From positions 62,001 through 126,000 of the forward strand of contig NZ_JALCYY010000004.1 of the NCBI RefSeq assembly GCF_022690685.1: a stretch of 64,000 nucleotides of DNA, in the 5' to 3' direction. This DNA comes from Anaeromyxobacter terrae. GTDB taxonomy: Bacteria; Myxococcota; Myxococcia; Myxococcales; Anaeromyxobacteraceae. Positions within the stretch are counted from its first letter, which is position 1; every line of letters starts with the position of its first letter. The position numbers and the translations under genes are program-made. Below the pieces are notes generated by a model, which saw only the letters and a program-made list of their open reading frames with translations, was not told where the DNA came from and searched no databases. Of the stretch, positions 1 to 10,376 are shown piece after piece.

Positions 1-1459
<1,459 letters not shown>

Positions 1460-1482
1460 CCGGCGTCCGTGACCTCCTGCCA

Positions 1483-1510
1483 GTTCTAAGATCGCACCCG
1501 GGACCCGCAA
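1483..1510 (-). promoter_or_regulatory. Putative treS promoter
   Basis: Reverse-strand TTGCGG (1505-1510), 16-base spacer, TAGAAC (1483-1488), about 25 bases before the start codon. It has the 16-base spacing seen at several other promoter-like sites in this window. Pattern match only. Confidence 0.3.
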
Positions 1511-1659
1511 GCGGAGGATTCCGCGCGGGGCGCCGGGACCCGCGAGCCTCCGGTGTATACGCCCGGACGGGCGGACGGGCGAGGGACCGCCGTCCCGGTT
1601 CTCGGAGCGTGAACGGAGCGGAGCGCCCCGCCGGGCGCGGGCCACGATGGGCCGGGGCG

Positions 1660-1687
1660 TTCGCGGCGCGAGCGCCGCGTCGCTAGC
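1660..1687 (+). promoter_or_regulatory. Putative promoter of HExxH lipoprotein gene
   Basis: TTCGCG (1660-1665), 16 bases, GCTAGC (1682-1687), about 35 bases upstream of the GTG at 1722. Same geometry as the sites before yebC, the PilZ gene, pilB and pilC, but the first box is weak. Confidence 0.3.
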
Positions 1688-1721
1688 TTCAGACGTGGTC
1701 GCGTCGCGGGGCGGGGGCAGC

Positions 1722-2237
1722 GTGCGGATCTGGGCGGCGGCGGTCGCGGCGGCGCTGTGCCTCGGCGGCTGCGAGCCGTGGCACTGCGACTTCTACGTCC
1801 GCGACGCGTGCGTCGAGTTCGTGACCGATCCCGCCGACCTGGCCGACGCGGAGCAGCGGGTCTCCGCGCTGCTCGACCGCGAGCTGCCGTTCTGGGGGCT
1901 CGCGAACCTCGACGGCTGGCGCATCCAGTTCCGCGACGACGCCGAGTACGCCTGCTACCTCGCGTCCCACAACGACGGCTGCACCGACTACCTCGAGAAG
2001 ACCCTCTCGGTGCGGATCCCGCCCGACGCGGAGGGCTGCTTCGAGGCGGCGGAGCTCCTGCACGAGCTCGGCCACTACAAGCTCGGCGACCCCATGCACT
2101 CGAACTCGCGCTGGGAGCAGGTCGACGCGCAGTTCGCGCCGATGGTGTGGGACCGCCCCGACGCCGCTCCCCCCTGCGTGCACCGCTACACCGGGGTCGA
2201 GCGCGGCATGTGGCCGGTGCGGATCGACAAGTTCTGA
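1722..2237 (+). CDS. Secreted lipoprotein with HExxH zinc-peptidase-like motif
   Basis: Unrecognised family. With the GTG at 1722, chosen because it puts a signal peptide at the N-terminus and has a G-rich ribosome site just upstream, the precursor is 171 residues and carries a lipobox CLGGC (Cys17). An upstream ATG at 1647 in the same frame would bury the signal peptide. Residues 114-118 read HELGH, a HExxH zinc-binding motif, followed by [11 protein letters not shown]; the spacing does not fit the metzincin HExxHxxGxxH pattern exactly. Cysteines are unusually frequent ([24 protein letters not shown]), consistent with disulfides outside the cytoplasm. The gene stands alone on the plus strand, divergent from treS. 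A peptidase role is inferred from the motif only. Confidence 0.7.
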   Translation: MRIWAAAVAAALCLGGCEPWHCDFYVRDACVEFVTDPADLADAEQRVSALLDRELPFWGLANLDGWRIQFRDDAEYACYLASHNDGCTDYLEKTLSVRIPPDAEGCFEAAELLHELGHYKLGDPMHSNSRWEQVDAQFAPMVWDRPDAAPPCVHRYTGVERGMWPVRIDKF

Positions 2238-2352
2238 CGATGAGGCGCCCCCCTCCCCTCGCGGGCGGGCCCCGCTTTTCCACGCTGCGTCGCGGCGCCT
2301 CGCCGCACCCCGTCATTACGGACCTATCCTCAGCCAGAGAGAGGAGCGGCGC

Positions 2353-2769
2353 ATGGCCTCGATCCACAAGCACGTGACCCGCGACGTCGTGGCGCTCGAC
2401 GCCACGGCCCCCATCCGCCAGGCGGCGCAGCTCATGGCCGATCGGAGGATCGGCTCGGTGGGCGTGAAGGACGCCGGCGACATGGTCGGCCTCGTCACCG
2501 AGCGCGACCTCGTCATGACCGTCCTCGCGCGCGGCGGTGATGCGAGCTTGCCCATCCGCGAGGCGATGCGGACGGGCCTGCCGCGCGTCCCGGCCAGCGC
2601 CAGCGAGGCGGAGTGCGCGGCGCTCATGCGCGACCACTACACGCGCCACCTCCTCGTCGAGGAGGAGGGCCGCATCGTCGGCGTCGTCTCGATGCGCGAC
2701 ATCATCCAGCTCATGCTCGACGAGAAGCAGTTCGTGATCGAGCAGCTGCAGGACTACATCAGCCGGTGA
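2353..2769 (+). CDS. CBS-domain pair protein
   Basis: Small soluble protein of 138 residues made of two CBS domains (about residues 8-60 and 72-125). Hallmarks are DRRIGSVGVKDAGDMVGLVTERD in the first (here split: RRIGSVGVKD, GLVTERDL) and RHLLVEEEGRIVGVVSMRD in the second (RHLLVEEEGR, GVVSMRDI). Such Bateman modules bind adenine nucleotides and usually act as regulators; the partner is unknown here. The start ATG has GAGAGAGGAG a few bases upstream. It is convergent with the small gene at 2814-3008. Confidence 0.9.
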   Translation: MASIHKHVTRDVVALDATAPIRQAAQLMADRRIGSVGVKDAGDMVGLVTERDLVMTVLARGGDASLPIREAMRTGLPRVPASASEAECAALMRDHYTRHLLVEEEGRIVGVVSMRDIIQLMLDEKQFVIEQLQDYISR

Positions 2770-2813
2770 GGCGCGGGGCGCCCCTGCGCCGGCTCGCCGG
2801 GCGGCCGTCCCCG

Positions 2814-3008
2814 TCACTCTCCCGGCGCGTTCGGGTCCATGGGCGCCTCCGGCCGCTCCGGGCGGCGGCTGGGCAGCTCGGGCTCCGGCCGGGGGATGCC
2901 GGGCACCTCGCGCCCCGGCTGCGTGCCGCGGCCGGGGATCTCCGGCTCCGGGGGTGGCACGCGCGGCACCTCCGGCGCGTCCCGTCCTGGTCTCCGCTCG
3001 TCTCCCAC
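2814..3008 (-). CDS. Small proline-rich protein (64 aa), unknown
   Basis: No recognised family. The 64-residue product is rich in Pro, Glu and Arg and carries a loose repeat (PPEPEIPGR, then PRPEPELPSR). It begins with GTG and is preceded by GAGGAGGAGATC, an excellent ribosome site at proper spacing, which is the main reason for calling it. No signal peptide or membrane segment. It lies between the CBS gene (convergent) and pntAA (divergent). It may be a disordered protein or a spurious frame in GC-rich DNA. Confidence 0.5.
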   Translation of the reverse strand: MGDERRPGRDAPEVPRVPPPEPEIPGRGTQPGREVPGIPRPEPELPSRRPERPEAPMDPNAPGE

Positions 3009-3165
3009 GATCTCCTCCTCGTCGCGCGCCGCGTCGCTTTACCCGGGTCGATGCACCTTGCGCCGCGCCGTTGCCCGGTTAGAGGCTCACCCGGCGACCG
3101 TGCGGCCTCCATGTGGGGCCGGGCGGGCGCGTGTCGCCGCGACCCGCGCGGCGCGCGAGGGAACC

Positions 3166-4263
3166 ATGCGCATCGCAGTGCCGAGGGAGACGTCGCCGGG
3201 GGAACGCCGGGTGGCGCTCGTGCCGGACAACGTGGCGCGGCTCGTGAAGCAGCAGCACGAGGTCCGCGTCGAACGCGGCGCCGGCGTGGCGGCGGGCTTC
3301 GCCGACGCGGCGTACGAGGCCGCCGGAGCCGCGCTCGCGGACGGCCCCGCCGCGCTCCAGGGCGCCGAGGTGGTCGTGCGCGTGCAGCGCCCGACCGAGG
3401 CGGAGGCGGACCTCCTCCCCGAGGGCGCGCTCCTCGTCGCCCTCCTCGCGCCGCACCAGAGCGGCCCGCTCCTCCAGCGGCTCGCGGCGCGGCGCGTGTC
3501 GGCGCTCGCCATGGAGAAGGTGCCACGCACGACCCGCGCCCAGTCGATGGACGCGCTCAGCTCGCAGGCCACGCTCGCCGGGTACAAGGCCGTCCTCGTC
3601 GGCGCGGACGCGCTGCCGCGCATCCTCCCCATGATGACCACCGCCGCGGGCACGCTCGCGCCGGCGAAGGCGTTCGTCATCGGCGCCGGGGTCGCCGGCC
3701 TCCAGGCCATCGCCACCGCGCGCCGGCTCGGCGCGGTGGTCTCGGCGTTCGACGTGCGCCCGGTGGTGAAGGAGCAGGTGCAGTCGCTGGGCGCGTCGTT
3801 CGTGGAGGTCCCCCAGGTCGCCGCCGAGGGGACCGGCGGCTACGCGAAGGAGCTCGGCGCCTCCGAGCAGGAGCGCGTGCTCGGCGCGATCGCGGCGCAC
3901 GTGAAGGACATGGACCTCGTCGTCACGACCGCCCAGATCCCGGGCCGACCGGCGCCGCGGCTCCTCACCGCCGAGATGATCCGCTCGATGCGGCCCGGCT
4001 CGGTGGTGGTGGATCTCGCCGCGGAGACGGGCGGAAACTGCGAGCTCACGCGCGCGGGCGAGGCGGTCGTCGAGGCGGGCGTCACCGTGCTGGGCCCGTT
4101 GAACCTCCCCTCCACGGTGCCATTCCACGCGAGCCAGATGTACGGCCGCAACGTCACGACCCTGCTCCAGCACCTCGCGAAGGACGGCCGGCTCGTCCTC
4201 GACCCGACGGACGAGATCACCGGCGCCATGCTCGTCGTCCACGACGGGCAGGTCCGCGTCTAG
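3166..4263 (+). CDS. pntAA: NAD(P) transhydrogenase subunit alpha part 1 (NAD-binding domain I)
   Basis: Soluble NAD(H)-binding domain of the proton-translocating transhydrogenase, which couples hydride transfer from NADH to NADP+ with proton entry. The 365-residue protein starts MRIAVPRETSPGERRVALVP, the typical alanine dehydrogenase/PNT N-terminus, and has the Rossmann motif VIGAGVAGLQAIA at about residue 170. I chose the ATG at 3166; earlier in-frame codons lack family similarity. The stop codon is embedded in TAGGAGG, which doubles as the ribosome site of pntAB, so the two are translationally linked. The split into three genes (alpha-1, alpha-2, beta) is the common arrangement in many proteobacteria, unlike the two-gene E. 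coli form. Confidence 0.95.
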   Translation: MRIAVPRETSPGERRVALVPDNVARLVKQQHEVRVERGAGVAAGFADAAYEAAGAALADGPAALQGAEVVVRVQRPTEAEADLLPEGALLVALLAPHQSGPLLQRLAARRVSALAMEKVPRTTRAQSMDALSSQATLAGYKAVLVGADALPRILPMMTTAAGTLAPAKAFVIGAGVAGLQAIATARRLGAVVSAFDVRPVVKEQVQSLGASFVEVPQVAAEGTGGYAKELGASEQERVLGAIAAHVKDMDLVVTTAQIPGRPAPRLLTAEMIRSMRPGSVVVDLAAETGGNCELTRAGEAVVEAGVTVLGPLNLPSTVPFHASQMYGRNVTTLLQHLAKDGRLVLDPTDEITGAMLVVHDGQVRV

Positions 4264-4274
4264 GAGGATCTTCC

Positions 4275-4577
4275 ATGCCAGGCCTGGAGCTCATCGAGAT
4301 CTACGTCTTCGTGCTCGCCGGGTTCGTGGGGTTCTTCACGATCACCCGCGTGCCCGCCCTCCTCCACACGCCGCTCATGTCGGCGACGAACGCCATCAGC
4401 GCGATCTCGCTCGTCGGCTCGCTCGTCATGGCCGGCGCCGACCGCGGCGCCCTGCCGACCATCCTCGGGTTCATCGCGGTGACGAGCGCGACCATCAACG
4501 TCGTCGGCGGCTTCATCATCACCGACCGCATGCTCAAGATGTTCAAGCGGGCCGACCGCGGCGGGGCGCGGAAGTGA
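4275..4577 (+). CDS. pntAB: NAD(P) transhydrogenase subunit alpha part 2 (membrane)
   Basis: Membrane segment of the transhydrogenase alpha chain, 100 residues with three hydrophobic helices (starting EIYVFVLAGFVGFFTITRVP). It forms part of the proton channel domain II together with PntB. Its ribosome site AGGAGG overlaps the pntAA stop, and its own stop overlaps the pntB GTG start (GTGA at 4574-4577), so the three genes are a tightly coupled operon. Length matches the family. Confidence 0.95.
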   Translation: MPGLELIEIYVFVLAGFVGFFTITRVPALLHTPLMSATNAISAISLVGSLVMAGADRGALPTILGFIAVTSATINVVGGFIITDRMLKMFKRADRGGARK

Positions 4578-5962
4578 GCCCCCGCACCGTCTTCATCGAG
4601 GCCGCCTACCTCCTCGCCTCGATCCTCTTCATCCTCGGCCTGCGCAGCCTCACCATCCCCGATCGCGCGCGGCGCGGCATGCAGCTCGCCGCGCTCGGCA
4701 TGCTCGTCGCGATCGTGGGCACGCTCGTGAACCACGAGATCGTGCGCTACGAGTGGATCATCGCCGGCCTCGTCGTCGGCTCCGTGATCGGGTACCCGCT
4801 CGGCGTCTACGTGCCGATGACCGCGATGCCGCAGCGGATCGCGATCTCGCACATGTTCGGCGCCGTCGCCGCGACCCTCGTCGGCGTGGCGGAGTACTGG
4901 CACCTCGGCAACGGCGCGGAGGTCTCGCGCCCGGTGATGGCCGCGCTCGGCTTCGAGGTGCTGTTCGGCGCGCTCACCATCACCGGCAGCTTCATGGCGT
5001 TCGGGAAGCTCCAGGAGCTGCTCCCCTCGCGGCCCGTGACGTTCAAGGGCCAGAACCTCGTCTCGGTCGGCATGTTCGCCGTCGCCGCCGCGCTCTTCGC
5101 CTGGCTCATCGCCGATCCGGCGCACCCGGGCGCGTTCTACGCGATGGTCGCGCTCGGCCTCGTCTTCGGCGTGTCGCTCGTCCTGCCCATCGGCGGCGCC
5201 GACATGCCGGTCGTCATCTCGCTCCTCAACTCCTACGCCGGCCTCGCCTCCGCGGCGACGGGCTTCGCCATCGGCAACAACGTCCTCATCATCGCGGGGG
5301 CGCTCGACGGCGCCTCCGGCTTCATCCTCTCCATCATCATGAGCCGGGCGATGAACCGGTCTTTCGCGAACGTGCTCTTCGGCGCGTTCGGCGCCGCCCC
5401 CGAGGCCTCGCAGAAGACCGCCCAGGGGCTCCCCGTCCACGCCATCACCCCCGAGGACGCCGCGATCCAGCTCGCCTACGCGCGGCTCGTCATCGTCGTG
5501 CCGGGCTACGGGATGGCCGTCGCGCAGGCGCAGCACCAGGTCCGGGAGCTCGCGGCGCTCATCGAGAAGAACGGCGGGACGGTGCTCTACGCCATCCACC
5601 CGGTCGCCGGCCGCATGCCCGGCCACATGAACGTGCTCCTCGCCGAGGCGGACATCCCGTACGAGAAGCTGAAGGAGATGGACGAGATCAACGACGAGTT
5701 CAAGAACGCCGACGTGGCGCTCGTGATCGGCGCGAACGACGTCGTGAACCCCGCCGCACGCACGGACAAGGGCTCGCCCATCTATGGCATGCCGATCCTG
5801 AACGTCGACGAGGCGAAGCAGGTCATCGTGCTGAAGCGCTCGATGAACCCGGGCTTCGCCGGCATCGAGAACGAGCTCTTCTACCGGGAGAACACCGCGA
5901 TGCTCTTCGGTGACGCGAAGGCCTCGCTCGCGAAGCTCGTGCACGAGATCAAGCAGGCGTAG
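4574..5962 (+). CDS. pntB: NAD(P) transhydrogenase subunit beta
   Basis: Membrane subunit of 462 residues: about eight transmembrane helices in the first 270 residues (domain II, proton path), then the NADP(H)-binding domain III. Domain III motifs include VIVVPGYGMAVAQAQH, HPVAGRMPGHMNVLLAEA, VIGANDVVNPAA and GFAGIENELFY. It starts with a GTG overlapping the pntAB stop. The complete enzyme supplies NADPH from the proton gradient; neighbouring genes do not add a specific pathway link. Confidence 0.96.
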   Translation: MSPRTVFIEAAYLLASILFILGLRSLTIPDRARRGMQLAALGMLVAIVGTLVNHEIVRYEWIIAGLVVGSVIGYPLGVYVPMTAMPQRIAISHMFGAVAATLVGVAEYWHLGNGAEVSRPVMAALGFEVLFGALTITGSFMAFGKLQELLPSRPVTFKGQNLVSVGMFAVAAALFAWLIADPAHPGAFYAMVALGLVFGVSLVLPIGGADMPVVISLLNSYAGLASAATGFAIGNNVLIIAGALDGASGFILSIIMSRAMNRSFANVLFGAFGAAPEASQKTAQGLPVHAITPEDAAIQLAYARLVIVVPGYGMAVAQAQHQVRELAALIEKNGGTVLYAIHPVAGRMPGHMNVLLAEADIPYEKLKEMDEINDEFKNADVALVIGANDVVNPAARTDKGSPIYGMPILNVDEAKQVIVLKRSMNPGFAGIENELFYRENTAMLFGDAKASLAKLVHEIKQA

Positions 5963-5993
5963 CCCGCCGGACGTGCCCGGCGCGCTCCCGCTC

Positions 5994-6030
5994 GACCCGC
6001 GGGCGCTCACCTCCCGGGCAGCCGCGGGTC
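5994..6030 (+). terminator. Inverted repeat after pnt operon
   Basis: GACCCGCGG (5994-6002) pairs perfectly with CCGCGGGTC (6022-6030) across a 19-base loop, 32 bases after the pntB stop. No T tract follows, so termination is likely but unproven. Confidence 0.35.
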
Positions 6031-6148
6031 CCATCGTGCGAGCGGACCCGGACGACGCTGGCGGGATTTTGTCGTTTACTCGCGGAGCGACCCGGCACAC
6101 ATTCCCTCCGTCCCAGGAGCTCCTCGCCGGAGCCGCCGAAAGGAACCG

Positions 6149-7204
6149 ATGCTCGAGACCCCCGCCTACGCCGCCCCCTCCGCCGGAGCGCAGCTCTCCC
6201 CGTTCACCGTCGAGCGCCGCGAGCCCGGACCGCACGACGTGCTCATCGACATCCTGTTCTGCGGGGTCTGCCACTCCGACATCCACCAGGCGCGCGACGA
6301 GTGGGGCGGAGGGGTCTTCCCCATGGTGCCGGGCCACGAGATCGTCGGCCGCGTCCGCCAGGTCGGCAACGCCGTGAGGAAGCTCGCCGCGGGCGACCTC
6401 GCCGGAGTGGGGTGCATGGTCGACTCCTGCCGCGTCTGCGACCCGTGCCGGCACGGCGCCGAGCAGTTCTGCGAGAAGGGCGCCGCCTTCACCTACAACG
6501 GCACGGAGATGGACCGGCGCACGCGGACCTACGGCGGCTACTCGACGCGCGTAGTCGTCGACGAGCGGTTCGTCCTGAAGGTCCCGGCCGGCCTCGATCC
6601 CGCCGGCGCCGCGCCGCTGCTGTGCGCCGGCATCACGACCTGGTCCCCGCTGCGCGAGTGGAACTGCAAGCCGGGCGATCGCGTCGCCGTGGTCGGCCTC
6701 GGCGGCCTGGGACACATGGCCGTCAAGCTCGCCGCGTCGATGGGCGCGGAGGTCACCATGCTCAGCACGTCGGCCTCGAAGGAGGCGGACGCGCGCCGGC
6801 TGGGCGCGCACGCCTTCGCGTCCACGAAGGAGGCCTCCACCTTCTCGAGGCTCGCCGGCCGCTTCGACCTGATCGTGGACACGATCTCGGCGCCGCACGA
6901 CTACGACGCCTACCTTGGGCTGCTGCGCCCGAAGGGCGCGATGGTGCTGCTCGGCGTCCCGCCCGCGCCAACCCCCGTCGCCGCCTTCTCGCTCATCTCC
7001 GGGAACAAGCGGCTGGCCGGCTCGCTCATCGGCGGCATCGCCGAGACCCAGGCCATGCTCGACTACTGCGCGGAGCACCGGATCGTCTCGGACGTCGAGG
7101 TCATCCCGATCCAGAAGATCAACGAGGCCTACGAGCGGATGATGCGCGGCGACGTCCGCTACCGGTTCGTCATCGACCTCGCGAGCCTCGAGCGGTCAAA
7201 GTAG
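6149..7204 (+). CDS. Zinc-dependent alcohol dehydrogenase (NAD(P), YahK/cinnamyl type)
   Basis: Cytoplasmic medium-chain alcohol/aldehyde oxidoreductase of 351 residues. Catalytic zinc ligands are visible as CGVCHSD (Cys41) and GHE (His63); the four structural zinc cysteines are Cys94, Cys97, Cys100 and Cys108 (SCRVCDPCRHG...FC). The Rossmann glycine motif is GLGGLGH. Sequence style (FPMVPGHEIVGRV, YNGTE, YGGYS) is that of the NADP-preferring YahK/AdhC group that reduces aldehydes. A ribosome site GAAAGGA lies before the ATG. It is monocistronic and convergent with the SnoaL gene. The physiological substrate cannot be told. Confidence 0.9.
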   Translation: MLETPAYAAPSAGAQLSPFTVERREPGPHDVLIDILFCGVCHSDIHQARDEWGGGVFPMVPGHEIVGRVRQVGNAVRKLAAGDLAGVGCMVDSCRVCDPCRHGAEQFCEKGAAFTYNGTEMDRRTRTYGGYSTRVVVDERFVLKVPAGLDPAGAAPLLCAGITTWSPLREWNCKPGDRVAVVGLGGLGHMAVKLAASMGAEVTMLSTSASKEADARRLGAHAFASTKEASTFSRLAGRFDLIVDTISAPHDYDAYLGLLRPKGAMVLLGVPPAPTPVAAFSLISGNKRLAGSLIGGIAETQAMLDYCAEHRIVSDVEVIPIQKINEAYERMMRGDVRYRFVIDLASLERSK

Positions 7205-7293
7205 CGCCGTGGCGGGGCCGGGCGTGAGCCGGGCGGCAGAGGAGCCTTCCGGTTCACCCCGGCCACGGCCGGTGCGCGGGCTTCACCGCTCCG

Positions 7294-7752
7294 TCACGCG
7301 TGCGGCCGCTTCTCCGCGCCGCGCGCTCCGGCGCCGGGCTGCATCGCGGGGGCGACGCCGAGCTGGCGCAGCAGCCCGAGCGCGTCCCACTGGGTCCACT
7401 CCTCGACGAGCTTGCCGCCCTTGAACTTCCCCACGGTGATCCCCTCGACCGTGCAGCGCTTCCCGGTGGGCTCGATGCCCATCAGCGCCCCCCGGTGCGT
7501 GCCCGTCATGCGCCACCGCGTGACCACGGTGTCGTGATCGGCGTACGCGCCGAGGAACGTCGGCGTCACGTCGGGGAAGGCGGCCCGGTACTGGCGGCAC
7601 GACTCGCGTGTCTTCTCGAGATCGGTGTCTCCGGTCACCGGATCGTGGCTCAGGTACTTGGGGTCGCAGATCTCGTCGAAGACGTCGAAGTTCCCCTTCG
7701 CCCAAGCCTCCTCGAACAGCCGGCGGTGAGACTGCTTGATGTCCACGGCCAT
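7294..7752 (-). CDS. SnoaL-like / ester cyclase family protein
   Basis: Protein of 152 residues with the SnoaL fold signature: FEEAWAKGNFDVFDEICDP near the N-terminus, FPDVTPTFLGAYADHDTVV in the middle and a final strand pattern GKFKGGKLVEEWTQWD (the last is the hallmark of this family). Members form small alpha+beta barrels; some are polyketide cyclases, most are of unknown function, so no substrate is assigned. Start ATG at 7752 has a GAAGGGAG ribosome site. It is divergent from the isocitrate lyase gene with 320 bases between them. Confidence 0.8.
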   Translation of the reverse strand: MAVDIKQSHRRLFEEAWAKGNFDVFDEICDPKYLSHDPVTGDTDLEKTRESCRQYRAAFPDVTPTFLGAYADHDTVVTRWRMTGTHRGALMGIEPTGKRCTVEGITVGKFKGGKLVEEWTQWDALGLLRQLGVAPAMQPGAGARGAEKRPHA

Positions 7753-8072
7753 GGCTCGCTCCCTTCTCCTCCCCGCTGAGACGTTCGATGGGGAGGCGGG
7801 GCTGACCTAGACGGCGAACCGGCGAGGCGCGGCGTCAACGCTCGCTGACCCCCGAGATCACGGAGCGGTGGAACCCGGCCGTCGGGGGGACGGCCGATGG
7901 GCGACGGTCCCACGCGGGCGCCGCCCCGCTCGGCCGCTTCATTCTCCGCGCCTTCCACCGCACCTCACGGAGCCGGCCTCGGTTGCCGCAGGGGCGTCGT
8001 CGTCCTCCGGGCGGAGCACTAAAGAAAGGTTTGCCACGGTCCGCCGCCGGTCGCGGCGCGAGGGGGAGAGAG
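7753..8072. other. Divergent intergenic region, SnoaL gene / aceA
   Basis: 320 bases without a supportable gene. It must hold the promoters of both divergent genes. I see an A-rich patch (CACTAAAGAAAGG near 8019-8031) closer to aceA and a GAGGGGGAGAGAG ribosome site before its ATG, but no convincing paired promoter boxes or operator. Confidence 0.5.
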
Positions 8073-10325
8073 ATGGATCTCGAGAGGGAGGTCGCAGAGC
8101 TCCGCCGCTGGTTCGCGAGCCCGCGGTTCGCGGGCATCAAGCGGATCCACTCGGCGCGCGAGGTGGTCGAGCAGCGCGGCACCATCCGGCCGGACCACGC
8201 GGTGGCCCGCGGCGCGGCCGAGGCGTTCTACGACCGGCTGCGCCAGCTCTTCGAGCAGAAGAGGTGCATCACCACCTTCGGCCCCTACTCGCCGGGCCAG
8301 GCCGTCGCGATGAAACGGATGGGCATCGACGCCATCTACCTCGGCGGCTGGGCCACCTCCGCCAAGGGCTCCGCGCACGAGGACCCGGGGCCGGACCTCG
8401 CGAGCTACCCGCTCAGCCAGGTGCCCGACGAGGCGGCGCCGATCGTCCGTGCCCTGCTCACGGCCGACCGGAACCAGTTCCACACCCGCGCACGCATGAG
8501 CGAGGAGCAGCGCCGGGCCACGCCCGAGGTCGACTTCCGGCCCTTCATCATCGCCGACGCCGACACCGGTCACGGCGGCGACGCGCACGTGCGCAACCTC
8601 ATCCGGCGCTTCGTCGAGGTAGGCGTGCCCGGCTATCACATCGAGGACCAGAAACCCGGCGTGAAGAAGTGCGGCCACCAGGGCGGCAAGGTGCTCGTCT
8701 CCGAGGACGAGCAGCTGAAGCGCCTCTCCGCCGCGCGCTTCCAGCTCGACATCATGGGCGTGCCCGGGATCATCGTCGCCCGCACCGACGCCGAGTCGGC
8801 GACGCTCCTCGACGGGCGCGGCGACGACCGCGACCAGCCCTTCATCCTCGGCGCCAGGAACCTCGCGCTGCCCACCTTCAAGGCGGCCTTCCTCGCCATC
8901 CTGCGGCAGTTCCAGCGCGGCGGGGTGGAGGAGCTCTCCGGCCACGAGCTCTACGCGCTCTGCGAGGAGGAGTACGCGGCCGCCGACGCCTGGCTCGAGC
9001 GGGCCGGGTTCGCGAAGGGGATCGCCGCCGCCGCCGCAGACTACCGGCGGGCAGCGATCCGCGGGGTGGACGCCGCGCTCGACAAGGTCTTCGACGCGTT
9101 CGTGGACGCCTGGCAGCAGGAGGCGGTCATCTCCACCTACGCCCAGGCGGTGGGCGAGGCGATCGCCTTCCGCGAGAACGAGGGCGACCCGCCGGCGATG
9201 GGCAAGGCGGACTGGCTCGCCTTCGCCGAGCGCGCCCCGTTCTACCGGGCGCGGGAGAAGGCGCGCTCGATCGGCCTCGACGTGACCTGGGACTGCGAGC
9301 ACGCGAAGACCCCGGACGGCTACTACCAGGTGCGCGGCGGCATCGACTACGCGATCGCCAAGTCGCTGGCGGCTGCACCCTTCGCGGACCTGCTCTGGAT
9401 GGAGACGAAGACCGCCGACCTGCACGACGCGAAGCGGTTCGCCGACGCCATCCACGCCGCGTTCCCCGACAAGATGCTGGCCTACAACCTCTCGCCGTCC
9501 TTCAACTGGGACACCACCGGGATGAACGACGAGCAGATGCGGCGCTTCCCGGAGGAGCTCGGGAAGCTGGGCTTCGTCTTCAACTTCATCACCTACGGCG
9601 GGCACCAGATCGACGGCCTGGCCGCGGAGGAGTTCGCGACGGCGCTCCGCCAGGACGGCATGCTCGCGCTGGCGCGCCTGCAGCGGAAGTTCCGCCTGCT
9701 CGAGTCGGGCTACCGCACGCCGCAGACGCTGGTGGGCGGACCGCGCGCCGACGCCGGGCTCATGTCGATCTCGGGCCGCACCGCGACGACCAAGGCCATG
9801 GGGCAGGGCTCGACGCAGGCCCAGCACCTCGTGCAGACGGAGGTGCCGCCCAAGCTGCTCGAGGAGTGGGTGGACGCGTGGCGCGAGCACCACGCGGTCC
9901 CGGGCAAGCTGCGGGTCCTGCTCCGGCCGCACACCGCCGAGTCCGACCTGCTCGAGCTCGCGCTCGTCTCGGCCGACGGGGAGAAGAAGCTCGACGTGAT
10001 CTTCGCGAGCATCCACGACCGGCGCGGGCGCAGCATCCTCTCGGTGCGCGACCAGAACAACTTCGACGTCGGCCTGCGCAAGAAGCGCCTTATGACGCTC
10101 GTGCTGCTGTTCCTCTTCCACCGCTACAAGGTTGACTCGGTGCACTTCGTGACGCCGACCGAGGACAACCAGCGCCAGGCGGAGGGGATGAAGGCGCAGG
10201 GGCTCTTCGGCTCCGTCGTGCAGGAGGTCGGCGAGATCATCGTCGCCGACGTGAACAAGGTCCGGGTGAAGGAGCTGCTCGCCCCGGACCGCGCGGCGCT
10301 GAAGGCGCTCATCGCGAGGCGGTAG
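8073..10325 (+). CDS. aceA: Isocitrate lyase, long form
   Basis: Glyoxylate-shunt enzyme splitting isocitrate into succinate and glyoxylate. The product is 750 residues from the ATG at 8073, preceded by GAGGGGGAGAGAG; a longer frame to 7983 lacks family similarity. The catalytic loop KKCGH is at residues 198-202 and is followed by QGGKVLV. Other landmarks are [19 protein letters not shown] and [10 protein letters not shown]. The usual enzyme is about 430-550 residues; this size matches the long AceA type known from mycobacteria and some other bacteria, with an extra central insertion and C-terminal part. No malate synthase is in the window. Confidence 0.95.
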   Translation: MDLEREVAELRRWFASPRFAGIKRIHSAREVVEQRGTIRPDHAVARGAAEAFYDRLRQLFEQKRCITTFGPYSPGQAVAMKRMGIDAIYLGGWATSAKGSAHEDPGPDLASYPLSQVPDEAAPIVRALLTADRNQFHTRARMSEEQRRATPEVDFRPFIIADADTGHGGDAHVRNLIRRFVEVGVPGYHIEDQKPGVKKCGHQGGKVLVSEDEQLKRLSAARFQLDIMGVPGIIVARTDAESATLLDGRGDDRDQPFILGARNLALPTFKAAFLAILRQFQRGGVEELSGHELYALCEEEYAAADAWLERAGFAKGIAAAAADYRRAAIRGVDAALDKVFDAFVDAWQQEAVISTYAQAVGEAIAFRENEGDPPAMGKADWLAFAERAPFYRAREKARSIGLDVTWDCEHAKTPDGYYQVRGGIDYAIAKSLAAAPFADLLWMETKTADLHDAKRFADAIHAAFPDKMLAYNLSPSFNWDTTGMNDEQMRRFPEELGKLGFVFNFITYGGHQIDGLAAEEFATALRQDGMLALARLQRKFRLLESGYRTPQTLVGGPRADAGLMSISGRTATTKAMGQGSTQAQHLVQTEVPPKLLEEWVDAWREHHAVPGKLRVLLRPHTAESDLLELALVSADGEKKLDVIFASIHDRRGRSILSVRDQNNFDVGLRKKRLMTLVLLFLFHRYKVDSVHFVTPTEDNQRQAEGMKAQGLFGSVVQEVGEIIVADVNKVRVKELLAPDRAALKALIARR

Positions 10326-10352
10326 CCGCTCTCGCCCCGAGGCGCACCCGCC

Positions 10353-10376
10353 GAGCGCGGCGCGCGCGCCGCGCTC
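10353..10376. terminator. 24-base perfect palindrome between convergent genes
   Basis: GAGCGCGGCGCG followed directly by its reverse complement, ending inside the stop codon of the minus-strand gene at 10375. It sits between the convergent aceA and the 10375 gene and could serve as a bidirectional terminator, though it has no T tract. Confidence 0.35.

Noticed and set aside
7205-7293. GCCGTGGC (7206-7213) / GCCACGGC (7262-7269) as a terminator between ADH and SnoaL genes
   Set aside because: The 48-base loop makes a functional hairpin unlikely.
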